40,863 bases of DNA from an uncultured Pseudomonadales bacterium (lineage in GTDB: Bacteria > Pseudomonadota > Gammaproteobacteria > Pseudomonadales > Azotimanducaceae), in the NCBI GenBank assembly GCA_937921865.1, contig CAKZWF010000012.1, forward strand, positions 1 to 40,863, given 5' to 3'. Positions 8,564-18,011 of the stretch are shown here, one piece after another (the stretch's first letter is position 1; every line of letters starts with the position of its first letter). Both the position numbers and the translations under genes were made by a program. The notes under the pieces are model-generated. The model was not told where the DNA came from and ran no database searches. It was given only the letters and a program-made list of their open reading frames with translations.

Positions 8564-9748
8564 TCAGTGCGCCTTTCGCTGCAGATTGGGATCGATTGCA
8601 TCGCGCAGCGCTTCACCGATCAGGTTGTAAGCAAATACTGTGAGGAAGATGGCCAGGCCAGGGTAGGTTGCCAGCCAGATTGCGAAGGTACCGCCTGGTC
8701 CCACCGCCTGATTCAGCATGCCGCCCCAGCTGGGTTCGTCAACGACACCGAGCCCTAGGAACGACAGCACTGCCTCGGCCAGAATCGCCGTCGCAATGCT
8801 GAAACTGGCAGACACCAGCAGCGGCGCAACGCCGTTAGGTAACATGTGACGGAACAGGATTGACGAGATGGGCAGGCCGGCAGCCTGGGCTGCCTGGACA
8901 AAGTCCTGCTGGCGCAGTTTCAGAAACTCTGCCCTTAGATAGCGGGCGAAACCGGGCCAGGAGGTCAATCCGATCACAGCCATGATCAGATAAATGTTGC
9001 GACCAAAAAACGCCACCACGGTCAGCAGCAGAAACAGCTGGGGAATCGATTCGAATATTTCCAGGAAACGCATCATCAGAATTTCCACCCAACCGGTGAA
9101 GAAACCCATGATGCCGCCGTAGAGAATACCGATCGCCAGTGCGATACCGGTAGATACCAGGCCTATCCCCAGCGCGATGCGACAGGCGTGAATCATCCTG
9201 GAAAATACGTCCGCGCCGTCCTCGTCGGTGCCCATTAGATGGCCGCGATCCGGTGCAGAAAGCGACAGTGGATTGTCTCTGGAGCGATCGGTAGGTGAAT
9301 AGGGAATCGGCACAAAAACCGCCTGTTCGATCGTGCCCGCTGCCAGCCCCGTTCGATACTGGTCGAAAATGACCGCCTGTGGCGGATTCAGCAGCTGCGA
9401 ACCGGCAGTGGCTGCGACTGCCACGGTGATCAGAAACACCAGCAGAGCCTGGATACCACTCAGTCGGCGGCGCAGCATCCAGCCAGCGACTACGGCAGCA
9501 AACCCTGCCAGCAGTGTGACATCGATAAAAGTCAGATGGATGAATAGCGGACTGGTCCAGATACCGTCTGCCTTCATTAACAGTGGGTGCGAGTTGGCCA
9601 GAAACGGCGCAAAAACAGCGCTGAGGGCGACCACGGCGACCCAGCCCAGGCCAAAGCGGGCACCAAGGCTGGCCCAGGTCTGACGCATCACCCGCGCGCT
9701 GAAGGTTTCCTGAGAGCGTACCGGCGTGGGCATGTTGGCTTCACTCAT
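8564..9748 (-). CDS. yejE: ABC peptide importer permease (YejE-like)
   Basis: The 394-residue inner-membrane permease has the OppC-type layout: several early helices and a periplasmic loop in the first ~180 residues, then a BPD-type transmembrane domain. The cytoplasmic EAA loop is seen around QAAQAAGLPISSILFRHMLP, which docks on the ATPase. The segment GHLMGTDEDGADVFSRMIHA is the family motif preceding the conserved membrane domain. The gene starts with ATG at 9748, overlapping the end of the yejB-like gene by 8 bases, and stops one base before the ATPase gene. It works as a heterodimer with the YejB-like permease. Confidence 0.9.
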   Translation of the reverse strand: MSEANMPTPVRSQETFSARVMRQTWASLGARFGLGWVAVVALSAVFAPFLANSHPLLMKADGIWTSPLFIHLTFIDVTLLAGFAAVVAGWMLRRRLSGIQALLVFLITVAVAATAGSQLLNPPQAVIFDQYRTGLAAGTIEQAVFVPIPYSPTDRSRDNPLSLSAPDRGHLMGTDEDGADVFSRMIHACRIALGIGLVSTGIALAIGILYGGIMGFFTGWVEILMMRFLEIFESIPQLFLLLTVVAFFGRNIYLIMAVIGLTSWPGFARYLRAEFLKLRQQDFVQAAQAAGLPISSILFRHMLPNGVAPLLVSASFSIATAILAEAVLSFLGLGVVDEPSWGGMLNQAVGPGGTFAIWLATYPGLAIFLTVFAYNLIGEALRDAIDPNLQRKAH

Positions 9749-10811
9749 AGCTGACCCTCGGATCCGCCAGCGCGTAGCAGATGTCCATCAGCAGGTAGGA
9801 AAACAGGGTCAGCATGCCGGTGATCAGGGTGATGGAAAGAACCAGCTCGCGATCGCGCATCTGTACTGCTTCGACCACCAGTTTGCCCATGCCATCTATT
9901 GAAAAAATGCTTTCCACAATGACTGAGCCCACCAGCAGACCTGGCAGGATTGAAGCTGCAACCGTGATCAGCGGTAACAGGCTGTTCCGGAATACGTGCC
10001 GCCACAGCACCACCTGTTCACTGGCCCCTTTAGCACGAGCGGTGCGGGCATAGTCCGCGCTGAGGTTTTCCAGCACGGCGGAGCGGGTGAGTTTGGTGAG
10101 GAAGGCGAATCCGGAGTAGGTCAGACAGATAACCGGCAAGACCATGTGCCAGAGCAGATCCAACAGATAACCGTGTTGCCAGCCGTCGGGTGTGTGAGTC
10201 GGCAAAAAGGTCCAGCTGTCGGCGCGCATGCTCTCCAGACCCGAAGTGGGAAACCATTTCAGATACTGCTCGCTGGCAAAAAAGCCGATCAGCATCACGC
10301 CCATCCAGATCGTCGGTATCGACCACAGCGCCAGATTGGCAGTACCAATACCCACATCCAGCGCCTGACCGCGGAATCTGGCGGTATAGACGCCCATCAT
10401 AATTGAGCCGATAAACACGAATGGCACCGTCAGCGCATTCAACAGCAGTGTGATGGGCAAAGCATCGGCAACAAGATCGAGCACCGGACGATTTTTGACG
10501 AAGCTCATGCCGAGATCGGGTTGTTTGAAGCCGAACTCGCGTTCGCCGCTTGGTGTACTGGTGTAGCCGATCGGCAGCACATTGTTCAGCCAGCGCAAGT
10601 ACTGCACCGACATCGGCTGGTCGAGGCCATAGCGCTGGTTCAGATAGGCGACCATTGCCGCGCGCTCTTCCGGTCGCATGTCACCACCGCGGGTCATCAG
10701 ATTGGCGCCAATGCCACCCGGGGCCATAGCCATGACTGAAAAGACCAGCAGAGTAATGCCCGCCAGCGTCGGCAGCATCAGCAGCAGCCGTCTGATGATG
10801 TATTGGATCAT
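9741..10811 (-). CDS. yejB: ABC peptide importer permease (YejB-like)
   Basis: This 356-residue protein starts with the OppB-type signature MIQYIIRRLLLMLPTLAGIT and has about six transmembrane helices. The EAA coupling loop ARAKGASEQVVLWRHVFRNS sits near residue 255, followed by the conserved LLPLITVAASILPGLL helix. It ends with DPRVSYE, the usual end of this permease class. It lies 22 bases downstream of the binding-protein gene and overlaps the next permease by 8 bases, so the four genes form one operon. The order A-B-E-F matches E. coli yejABEF, a peptide and microcin C importer; peptide specificity here is inferred. Confidence 0.9.
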   Translation of the reverse strand: MIQYIIRRLLLMLPTLAGITLLVFSVMAMAPGGIGANLMTRGGDMRPEERAAMVAYLNQRYGLDQPMSVQYLRWLNNVLPIGYTSTPSGEREFGFKQPDLGMSFVKNRPVLDLVADALPITLLLNALTVPFVFIGSIMMGVYTARFRGQALDVGIGTANLALWSIPTIWMGVMLIGFFASEQYLKWFPTSGLESMRADSWTFLPTHTPDGWQHGYLLDLLWHMVLPVICLTYSGFAFLTKLTRSAVLENLSADYARTARAKGASEQVVLWRHVFRNSLLPLITVAASILPGLLVGSVIVESIFSIDGMGKLVVEAVQMRDRELVLSITLITGMLTLFSYLLMDICYALADPRVSYE

Positions 10812-10833
10812 GTGCTGGAAACTGTCCGGTCAG

Positions 10834-12720
10834 TCAGTCCTGATACTTCTGCATTGGAGCGGGCACGTACCATTCTGTTGGCATCTGCCATAGCCCTGGC
10901 GAGTTCAGACCGGCAGCCACGCGCTGAATGTTCTGGATGCGTCGATCAACAAAATCCAGACGCGAGCGTCGCATCAGGAAGGTATAAGGCTGGTCTTCCC
11001 AGAGCACCTCGTGGGCTTGGTGCCATAGCGGCATCCGTTTGCTTTCGTCCATTTCTGCTCGAGCCTGGTCAATCAGCGCATCGAGTTCTGGGCTAGCATA
11101 GTTTATGAAGTTGTCACCGCCAGTAGCCATCTGCGAAGAGTGGAAAAACTGAAAGAGATCAATCTCGAAGCCGCTGCTCCACGCCAGACTGATAGCGTCG
11201 TAGGTCTTACTCTCTAAAGCTTTCAACATCAACGGCCAGTCAAGGGGGTCCGGCTCCAAAATGATTCCGGCCTGCACGTAGAGGTCTTTGAGCAACAGGA
11301 CGATGCGTTTGTAGTCATCGCTGCCGGATGGGTAACTGAGTTTGAAGCGGAAAGGTTCACCTTCTGCAGATTCGAGAATGCCATCGCCATCCCTGTCTTC
11401 GTAACCGGCTTCGGCAAGCAGGCTTCGGGCTTTGTCCAGATCGAACTGTCGGGTTGGCAGGTCAGGGTTCAGCTGTTTTCCGAGCGGGTTGAATGGACCA
11501 TTGGCCGGAGTCGCATAGCCCAGCATAACTTCGTTGGTGATCCGGTCTCGATCCGTCAGATAGGTGAGCGCCTGGCGCACCCGCTTATCCGCAAAACGGG
11601 TCGGGGTGCCATCATTCAGCTGATTCCAGGCAATATAGGCGTAACCGCCGCGGGCATCGTAGTACTGGAAACTCTGAGCGCGCTTGGCGACTTCAGCATC
11701 GTCTTTCAGTTCTCGGTAGTCGAGCGGCCGAGCGCGGTAAAAGTCGATGTCGCCGTTGCGGAACTCGGTTAGAAGAGCAGCGTCGTTCTGGATCACCTTA
11801 TAGACAATTCGCTCGAAAGGTGGCTGTGCCGCTCCCCAGTAGCGGTCATTGCGCACCAGGACAATCCCCTGGTCAGGCGTCCATGCACTGGGGTTTTCCA
11901 GTCGATAAGGGCCCGAACCGAACAGCAGGCCCGTAGAACGATTAAATTCTTCAGCCGCCTCGACACTTTCCAGGTAGCGACCGTAGAAATGTTCGGCCAG
12001 AATCGGCAGAGTCCCGGCCAGCTCGAAGGTGCCGAAGTAGGGCTCTTCATACCTGAAGACGGCCTCGTTGCCTTCGGCAGTGACTTCAGTGATGCGCGAA
12101 AGAGAAGCTCGCCAGCGAGGAGCGGCAATACGCTCGTCCATGACAAATCTATGGGTAAAGGCCACATCCTCTGCAGTCAGCGGTTCACCGTCAGCGAAGG
12201 TCACGCCGTCACGGATCTTGAAGCGGATGGTCAGACCGTCATCACTGATCTGCCAGGATTCGGCCACCAGTGGCAACCATTCCAGCGTTTCAGGGTCCCG
12301 GGTAATCAGGGTATCCAGCACACGCTGCTGCACCGCGGCGGCATAGGTATCCGAAGAGATGGAAGGGGTCAGCGTCAGCAGATTGTCGGGAAAATAGTCG
12401 ACCAGCCAGTCGCCTGGCGCATAGTCGGGTTGCTGCTGGGCCTGCAGGGCTCGCTCGAACCCCCGCCAGCTTTTGGTATTCGCATTCAGTCCGGATTCAT
12501 TGTCGTCGCGATTCTGATAACCCGCGCTCGGGATCATGCCACGCTGCAGCCTGCGGCGAATTTCGGCGATGTCTTTGGTCTGCTCTTCGAGCTGCTCTTC
12601 GGTGAGACTGATGAATTCCCACTGGCGGTCGATCTGCACCATTGCCAACCAGATGCTCGCCAGGATGGCCGTCAGGAATAAGTACAGCAGCAGATCTTTG
12701 ACGCCGAAGCGGTTACCCAT
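10834..12720 (-). CDS. yejA: Membrane-anchored peptide ABC transporter substrate-binding protein (YejA-like)
   Basis: The protein is a family 5 extracellular solute-binding protein of about 628 residues. Landmarks include an early ESWQISDDGLTIRFKIRDGV block, the FADGEPLTAEDV block and a C-terminal PYTFLMRRSRLDFVDRRI block. The N-terminus is unusual. Instead of a cleavable signal or lipobox there is a strongly hydrophobic helix (LLLYLFLTAILASIWLAM) followed by a charged heptad-like stretch (EEQLEEQTKDIAEIRRRLQ), so the protein is probably tethered in the inner membrane through a short coiled coil. I chose the ATG at 12720 (MGNRFGVKDLLLY); a frame from 12753 adds only eleven poorly fitting residues. 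It is the first gene of the operon. Confidence 0.85.
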   Translation of the reverse strand: MGNRFGVKDLLLYLFLTAILASIWLAMVQIDRQWEFISLTEEQLEEQTKDIAEIRRRLQRGMIPSAGYQNRDDNESGLNANTKSWRGFERALQAQQQPDYAPGDWLVDYFPDNLLTLTPSISSDTYAAAVQQRVLDTLITRDPETLEWLPLVAESWQISDDGLTIRFKIRDGVTFADGEPLTAEDVAFTHRFVMDERIAAPRWRASLSRITEVTAEGNEAVFRYEEPYFGTFELAGTLPILAEHFYGRYLESVEAAEEFNRSTGLLFGSGPYRLENPSAWTPDQGIVLVRNDRYWGAAQPPFERIVYKVIQNDAALLTEFRNGDIDFYRARPLDYRELKDDAEVAKRAQSFQYYDARGGYAYIAWNQLNDGTPTRFADKRVRQALTYLTDRDRITNEVMLGYATPANGPFNPLGKQLNPDLPTRQFDLDKARSLLAEAGYEDRDGDGILESAEGEPFRFKLSYPSGSDDYKRIVLLLKDLYVQAGIILEPDPLDWPLMLKALESKTYDAISLAWSSGFEIDLFQFFHSSQMATGGDNFINYASPELDALIDQARAEMDESKRMPLWHQAHEVLWEDQPYTFLMRRSRLDFVDRRIQNIQRVAAGLNSPGLWQMPTEWYVPAPMQKYQD

Positions 12721-12846
12721 GGAACTTCTCGTTGCTACACCATGGGGCCGCATTAACCCAGTTTCCGGCTTCGGATACCAGCTTTTTGGCAGGATTCATG
12801 ACGCCTATACTTGAGTCTCTGAAGACATCTTGGAATTGCGGCACTT

Positions 12847-14466
12847 TTGATAGTCCTGATTGGTACATTTTTCGGCGGCCTGGGTCTGTTTTTGCTGGCA
12901 GTATCGATGATCACCGATGGCCTGCGACTTGCCGCTGGCGATGCATTGCGCGACCTGCTGGCACGCTCCACGGCGACCCGACCGCGGGGTATTCTTGCCG
13001 GGGTCGGTCTGACCGCTGTGGTGCAGTCCTCCAGTGCGGTCACCGTCGCCACCATCGGTTTTGTTAATGCCGGGCTGCTGACCCTGCCTGCGTCCTTTGG
13101 CGTTCTCTATGGCGCCAACGTTGGCACAACGATTACCGGCTGGATTGTCGCGGCAGTTGGGTTCAGCTTCAATATTGAGGTGTTCGCGCTGCCGTTGATT
13201 GGCTTTGGCATGCTGGCGCGTATTCTCCGGCCGAATTCCCGATTGGCAGCTGTGGGTGAAGCGCTGGCTGGATTTGGCCTGTTCTTCATCGGCGTCGATG
13301 TCCTCCAGGATGCCTTCAAGAACTTCTCAGCGAGCATCGATGTGGCGAGCTTTGCTCCGCAAGGCGGTCTGGGAGTAGTCGCTTACGTAATCGTGGGATT
13401 CGTGATGACTCTGGTCACCCAGTCTTCGAGCGCGGCGATCGCCATTACACTCACGGCTGCGACAGGAGGCGTGCTGGGTCTGAATGCCGCCGCAGCGATG
13501 GTTATCGGTGCCAATGTCGGCACCACTTCGACGGCAGCCCTGGCGGTTCTCGGGGCGACCCCGAATGCGCGGCGTCTGGCCGCGGCTCATGTTCTGTTCA
13601 ACCTGCTCACTGGAGCAGTAGCCCTGGCACTGCTGCCGCTCATGCTCTGGACGGTTCGAACCATGGGTACCGCGTTGGGCCTTGCGGATGAACCTGCAAT
13701 TTCTTTAGCGCTGTTTCATACCGTCTTCAACATCCTTGGTGTGCTGCTGATGCTGCCCCTGACCAATCGGCTGGCGGCTTTCCTGTCCCGCAAGTTCGGA
13801 TCTGAAAGCGAACGCTTAAGCAAACCCATCTACCTGGATCACAATGCGCTGGCCAATCCAGACCTGGCTGTGGAAGCGCTGCGCCTGGAGTTGACCCGCG
13901 CCACCGGGATCTGTCGAGAAATGATTGTCGCCACCGTGAGCGACGAAAGCCCGGAGCACAGAGTAACCAGCGCACGACGCATGGCGCTCCGCAAACTGAT
14001 CGAAGAAATTCAGAATTTTGTCGATTTGCTGGAGCTGGAACGCCTGCCGGAAGGGTTTCGGGGCAACCTGCCGCTGGTGCTGCGCATTGCCGGCTACCTT
14101 GAAGAGGTGGTTGGTCTTGCGGACGACATCGATCTGCATCGAGGGGACATCAGCGCCCTCATATCATCACGTACTGAAGTTGCGGAGCTGATTCTTGGCT
14201 ATCAGGCCGCTGTGCTCGCTCAGGTTGAACGCTGTGATCCTGAACTTGAGAGCGTTGCCGATGCGGAGCTTGAAGCCGGCTATGATCGCCTGCGTACTCA
14301 ATGGCATACGCTGAAAGATGCCCTGATGCAGTCCGCCGCAGATCGTCGGGTGCCGATCAGGCGGCTCAATTCAGCGTCCGAGGGGCTGCGCTGTTGTCTG
14401 AAGATTGCTGAACAGTTGAAGAAAGCAGCGCTGCGGCAAAACGCGCTGCAGGCACTCTCTGAGTGA
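12847..14466 (+). CDS. Na/Pi cotransporter family protein with PhoU-like C-terminal domain
   Basis: The N-terminal ~320 residues are the NptA/YjbB-type sodium-dependent phosphate transporter fold, with two inverted repeats each carrying the QSSSA signature (VVQSSSAVTVAT near residue 58 and VTQSSSAAIAIT near residue 195). The C-terminal ~190 residues are soluble and helical and resemble PhoU, the usual arrangement in this family. Expected role: phosphate movement across the inner membrane coupled to sodium, in many species mainly export. The start is a TTG at 12847, the first usable start after an in-frame stop at 12820-12822, with a weak GGAA upstream. It is divergent from the peptide transporter operon. 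Confidence 0.85.
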   Translation: MIVLIGTFFGGLGLFLLAVSMITDGLRLAAGDALRDLLARSTATRPRGILAGVGLTAVVQSSSAVTVATIGFVNAGLLTLPASFGVLYGANVGTTITGWIVAAVGFSFNIEVFALPLIGFGMLARILRPNSRLAAVGEALAGFGLFFIGVDVLQDAFKNFSASIDVASFAPQGGLGVVAYVIVGFVMTLVTQSSSAAIAITLTAATGGVLGLNAAAAMVIGANVGTTSTAALAVLGATPNARRLAAAHVLFNLLTGAVALALLPLMLWTVRTMGTALGLADEPAISLALFHTVFNILGVLLMLPLTNRLAAFLSRKFGSESERLSKPIYLDHNALANPDLAVEALRLELTRATGICREMIVATVSDESPEHRVTSARRMALRKLIEEIQNFVDLLELERLPEGFRGNLPLVLRIAGYLEEVVGLADDIDLHRGDISALISSRTEVAELILGYQAAVLAQVERCDPELESVADAELEAGYDRLRTQWHTLKDALMQSAADRRVPIRRLNSASEGLRCCLKIAEQLKKAALRQNALQALSE

Positions 14467-14608
14467 ATTCAGCCTCGTGCGGTCGAAAAGGCAATCTTGT
14501 TATGATCAGCGGTTTGGGCTCAACATCGTCCGGCGCAAGCCTGACGGTCGATGCTGATGCCGCGACAACTGTACCAATACGATTTTGATTCAAAGACAGA
14601 GGAATTCG

Positions 14609-16213
14609 ATGACCAATGCCACTCAGAACGCTGATGCCAGCATCAGCGAATCAACCAAGCCATTTGACGTTGTCATCATCGGAGCCGGTTTTTCCGGCCT
14701 GCTGTGTGCCAGCTATCTGACCGAAGCCAGTGTCGACAATATTCGCATCTTCGAGATGACGCCATCGGTTGGCGGAGTCTGGAGCAACGGTGGCGTTGGT
14801 GCTTATCCGGGTGCGGCCTGTGATGTACCGGCCTATACCTATCTGCCGTTCCTGGATCGAACCGGTTTCATTCCCTCCAGAAAATATGTCAGTCAGCCCG
14901 AAATCTCGGGTTATGCGGAAATGCTCACGGACCACGTCGGGATTCGTGATCAGATCCGGTTTTCCCGCAAGGTGGTTGAGGTGAAATATCTGGGCGAGGG
15001 TGAGAGCGTCTGGCAGGTCAGCACGGTCGATACCGATAGCGGCGAGGGTCTGGAAACAGTGACCTGTCGGCACCTGGTGAGTGCCAACGGTCCTCTGTCC
15101 AGCCCGCGCATGCCGGAAATCTCTGGTATGGGTAAGTTTAAAGGTGAGAGCTTTCATACTGCTCAGTGGGATCGCTCCGCTGCGCTAGCTGGTAAAAAAG
15201 TCGGTGTTGTTGGCACAGGCGCTTCAGCGGCTCAGGTGATTGTTGCGATCGCAGACGACGTCGAAAGCCTCCATGTCTTTCAACGGACGCCGACCTGGTG
15301 TCTGCGTCGCGACGACGAACCGACGCCGCCGGACCTCGAGGCGAAATTTAAAGCCGGTGGCTATGGCGAGCGGCTGCGCTACGTGGACTGGAACGGCGAA
15401 CATCCGCCAGAAGAACCACCACTCATTCCGTTCGAAGCGTTACATGACGAAAAGCAGAATGACGCCATCTGCGCTCAACTGGCGCAGATGATTCAGGACG
15501 ACGTAGACGATCCGGAGCTGGCCAAAACACTTACGCCGGACTATCCGTTTTTCTGCAAGCGAGCGCTGTTCATTGATGATTACTACACCACCTTCAATAA
15601 ACCTAACGTCACCCTGGTGCATGACGACGGCGGCGTCGTCGGAGTGGATGAAGATGGTCTGATCGTCGGTTGCGGTGATCACTACGATCTCGACGTGATT
15701 ATCTATGCGACCGGCTTCGACAGTGGTTTCATTCCGTTTCCGGTCATTGGCCGCAACGGCGTCAGCCTCGCTGACAAGTTTGGCGCCAATGAAGCAAATA
15801 ACTTTCAGATGACACGGCCGCATTCGCTGTGGGGTATTCATGTCGACGAGATGCCGAACTTCTACATGATGATTGGTCCTCAGAGTCTGAATCCGGTCAC
15901 CAACGTCACGCTGCTGTGTGAAGAGCAGTCCAAATACATCACCGAACTTGTCGTAAAAATGCGTGACTCAGGTCACCTCCAGGTAGAACCTTCAAAACAG
16001 GCGGTGGAGAACTGGACGGACCTGTGCACTTCCACGGCAGAAGGCAAGGTCTGGCTGCGTTGTAACAACTGGTATCTGAAAACCACTAAAAGCGACACCG
16101 CTGCCGGACGGGAACGTTCGTCGGGCATGTGGATGGAGTCTTACAACGATTATCTGCAGTATGTGCTGGGTGGCAAAGGCGGCACTCAAGACGAACTGCT
16201 GGAGTACTCCTGA
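14609..16213 (+). CDS. Baeyer-Villiger-type flavin-containing monooxygenase
   Basis: This 534-residue enzyme shows the class B flavoprotein monooxygenase pattern: an FAD-binding loop GAGFSG beginning at residue 25, the Baeyer-Villiger fingerprint FKGESFHTAQWD beginning at Phe177, and an NADPH-binding loop GVVGTGASA beginning at residue 199. Such enzymes insert one oxygen atom from O2 into ketones to give esters or lactones, or oxidise heteroatoms. The ATG at 14609 follows an AGAGGA ribosome site; a longer frame from 14585 is unnecessary. The gene is alone on its strand, with the kinase gene converging on it. The ketone substrate cannot be told. Confidence 0.88.
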   Translation: MTNATQNADASISESTKPFDVVIIGAGFSGLLCASYLTEASVDNIRIFEMTPSVGGVWSNGGVGAYPGAACDVPAYTYLPFLDRTGFIPSRKYVSQPEISGYAEMLTDHVGIRDQIRFSRKVVEVKYLGEGESVWQVSTVDTDSGEGLETVTCRHLVSANGPLSSPRMPEISGMGKFKGESFHTAQWDRSAALAGKKVGVVGTGASAAQVIVAIADDVESLHVFQRTPTWCLRRDDEPTPPDLEAKFKAGGYGERLRYVDWNGEHPPEEPPLIPFEALHDEKQNDAICAQLAQMIQDDVDDPELAKTLTPDYPFFCKRALFIDDYYTTFNKPNVTLVHDDGGVVGVDEDGLIVGCGDHYDLDVIIYATGFDSGFIPFPVIGRNGVSLADKFGANEANNFQMTRPHSLWGIHVDEMPNFYMMIGPQSLNPVTNVTLLCEEQSKYITELVVKMRDSGHLQVEPSKQAVENWTDLCTSTAEGKVWLRCNNWYLKTTKSDTAAGRERSSGMWMESYNDYLQYVLGGKGGTQDELLEYS

Positions 16214-16227
16214 GCAGGCATTGCTAC

Positions 16228-16836
16228 TCAGCGATGTTTTCGCGCCAGCCGATAGTGGCTGGCGAACTGCGTCTTTTCCGCCTCGGTCAGCGCGGGAGCG
16301 TGGCGCCAGAATCGAGCCAGATCGGCGCCGCGTTTGAACGGGTTGCGCCGTGCTTTCTCCAGATCGATCAGGGTGGCGGTACGGTCTTCGTCTCGACCGA
16401 TCAGGATGTGCTGAGGATACAGGGCACCGTGTGACCAGCCGGCACGATGCAGACGACCGATGAGCTGCGCGGCACGACTGATGATCGCTGCGCGATCGGC
16501 GTCATTCCGGGCCAGGGCTTCGTCCAGAGGTTGTGAATGTGTCACCTCTGCGAGGATCAGCCGGGCGCAGCAGCCGTCGTCCTGATAGTCCAGAATTTGC
16601 GGTACCGCGACGCCCATGCGCTGGCAGGCATGCAACCCCCGCAGTTCCCGCAATAACAGCGGTATGCGTCGGAACAGCCGCCAGACCGGTCGGCACCAGT
16701 AGCCCTGCTGATGTTTTACGAACACCCGGCCTGAGCCTGCCTGCCAGTCCGCCGCCGGTTCGACGGTGACCCAACTCAATCCCCGGCCTCGACGACTCTG
16801 GGGCGGTTTGACCAGTTCGCAGTCAGGCTCTGTCAT
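16228..16836 (-). CDS. Kdo kinase/InaA-like small protein kinase-fold protein
   Basis: The 202-residue protein looks like the lipopolysaccharide kinase (KdkA/WaaP/InaA) family, small kinase-fold enzymes that phosphorylate Kdo or heptose of the LPS core or have stress-related roles. Visible blocks: GSGRVFVKHQQGYW, with the probable ATP-site lysine, RELRGLHACQRMGV, WSHGALYPQHILI at the catalytic-loop position, and ATLIDLEKARR at the metal-binding position. The catalytic loop has HGALYP where classical kinases have HxD, which resembles the InaA-like branch as I recall it. ATG at 16836 starts two bases after the stop of the methyltransferase gene, so the pair is co-translated. No LPS synthesis gene is nearby. 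Confidence 0.7.
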   Translation of the reverse strand: MTEPDCELVKPPQSRRGRGLSWVTVEPAADWQAGSGRVFVKHQQGYWCRPVWRLFRRIPLLLRELRGLHACQRMGVAVPQILDYQDDGCCARLILAEVTHSQPLDEALARNDADRAAIISRAAQLIGRLHRAGWSHGALYPQHILIGRDEDRTATLIDLEKARRNPFKRGADLARFWRHAPALTEAEKTQFASHYRLARKHR

Positions 16837-16838
16837 GT

Positions 16839-17489
16839 TCAGGCAGCAACTTCGAGCAGGTAGAAGCGCCACATATACAATCCGGGCCAGACATCGTAGT
16901 GACGAATGATTCGGCAGCCCGCATCAACAAACTCTGCGGCGACCTCGCCGCGGTGCCGGCAGATGCGGGGGCCATAACCCGGTACCGGCGGCTTTGCCGG
17001 CTTGCGCATGCGCCGGTTTCCGGCGTAGTTACCGTCCACCCAAAGCGAAATAATCAGGTGCTGGCGCGATACTCTGATCAATTCGCGCAACAGCCCACTG
17101 CGGTCTTCGGCCATCGCCAGATGATGGTAGAACCGCAGACAGGCGGCCACGTCGACGCATTTGTCGGGGAGGTTGATCGCAAACGCTGACGTTTCCAGCA
17201 GTTGCCGCGGAATTGTCGCATTCAGTCGGTTCGCCGCGGCAACTTCCAGCATCCCCGGGCTGCCGTCAGCCGCAATCAGGTTGCATACACCAGCCCTGGC
17301 GGCCGCAGGCCAGAAGCGTCCGGTACCACAGGGCAGATCAAGCATGGATTCAGGCGATCCGGCATCAATCAGCGCCCGGGTCAGGCAGTCCTGTTCCCGC
17401 CGGTCAGTGAGTCGCGTACGCAGACTTGCCCGATGGTGAGCGTGATATTTCTGAGCGCGCGCGAGTGAGTAGTGATCCGTTTCGGTCAT
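16839..17489 (-). CDS. Class I SAM-dependent methyltransferase
   Basis: The 216-residue protein has the SAM-binding motif I at MLDLPCGTGRFWPAAARAG near residue 55, followed by LIAADGSPGMLEVA with the acidic residue that contacts the SAM ribose. A DVAACLRFYHHLA block lies where the family places its catalytic post-II motif. It belongs to the Methyltransferase_11/25 group acting on small molecules or lipids; the substrate is unknown. The gene starts with ATG at 17489 and is the first of a two-gene unit with the kinase-like gene, which argues for a shared role in modifying an envelope component. That shared role is inference only. Confidence 0.78.
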   Translation of the reverse strand: MTETDHYSLARAQKYHAHHRASLRTRLTDRREQDCLTRALIDAGSPESMLDLPCGTGRFWPAAARAGVCNLIAADGSPGMLEVAAANRLNATIPRQLLETSAFAINLPDKCVDVAACLRFYHHLAMAEDRSGLLRELIRVSRQHLIISLWVDGNYAGNRRMRKPAKPPVPGYGPRICRHRGEVAAEFVDAGCRIIRHYDVWPGLYMWRFYLLEVAA

Positions 17490-17563
17490 AGCAGGCTGGT
17501 ATCCTCGGCTGCGCGGGCAACCCGAGCAACAATCTTTGATGGCGCCAATGCTATCGTAGCCCT

Positions 17564-18007
17564 ATGAATAAATCAGACAACAGATCAGTGAACAGAAGAA
17601 TAAGCTGGGTGCTGTTTGCTCTGTCCGGTCTGACCTTGAGCGCCTGCAGTGAATCTGCCCGGGAAGCTTGTGGAGCAGATCACATCTCGTCTGAGTGCCT
17701 TGCCTTACATACTGAGAAATTTGATCTGCAGCTCAAAGCCAGAGTTTTTGAAGAACCTCGCCAAGGGGTCTATCACTGCGATGACCAGTCACGGCCCGAG
17801 CTGTTGGTGAGTTTCTACCCGGACGCGACACCGCCTGCGGCTGTGATAGACGCAGGTGATGAGCGGGTGGTTGCATTTGTATCCCGCAGTGCCAGCGGTG
17901 CTCGCTACCAGGCGCAGGATCTGACCTTCTGGGAACACCAGGGCGAGGCAACAGTTCAATGGGCGGGCGACACACTGACATGTGTCGCTACCGGCCCTGA
18001 ACGCTGA
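17564..18007 (+). CDS. Hypothetical lipoprotein
   Basis: A 147-residue protein with a clear lipoprotein signal: a basic N-terminus (KSDNRSVNRR), a hydrophobic core and the lipobox LSAC with cysteine near residue 28. The mature part of about 120 residues contains three further cysteines in the spacing C..C..C, a YHCDDQ block, and a terminal LTCVATGPER. It resembles the small secreted MliC/C-type-lysozyme-inhibitor-like fold proteins in length and in the YxCD-type motif, but I cannot assign it. The gene is divergent from the methyltransferase and ends 4 bases before the end of the convergent SDR gene. Confidence 0.6.
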   Translation: MNKSDNRSVNRRISWVLFALSGLTLSACSESAREACGADHISSECLALHTEKFDLQLKARVFEEPRQGVYHCDDQSRPELLVSFYPDATPPAAVIDAGDERVVAFVSRSASGARYQAQDLTFWEHQGEATVQWAGDTLTCVATGPER

Positions 18008-18011
18008 ACGA

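Noticed and set aside
7973..8758. A long plus-strand frame of 261 residues opposite the peptide-transporter genes
   Set aside because: It is the antisense of strongly conserved ABC ATPase and permease sequences and is Ser/Arg-rich with no domain.
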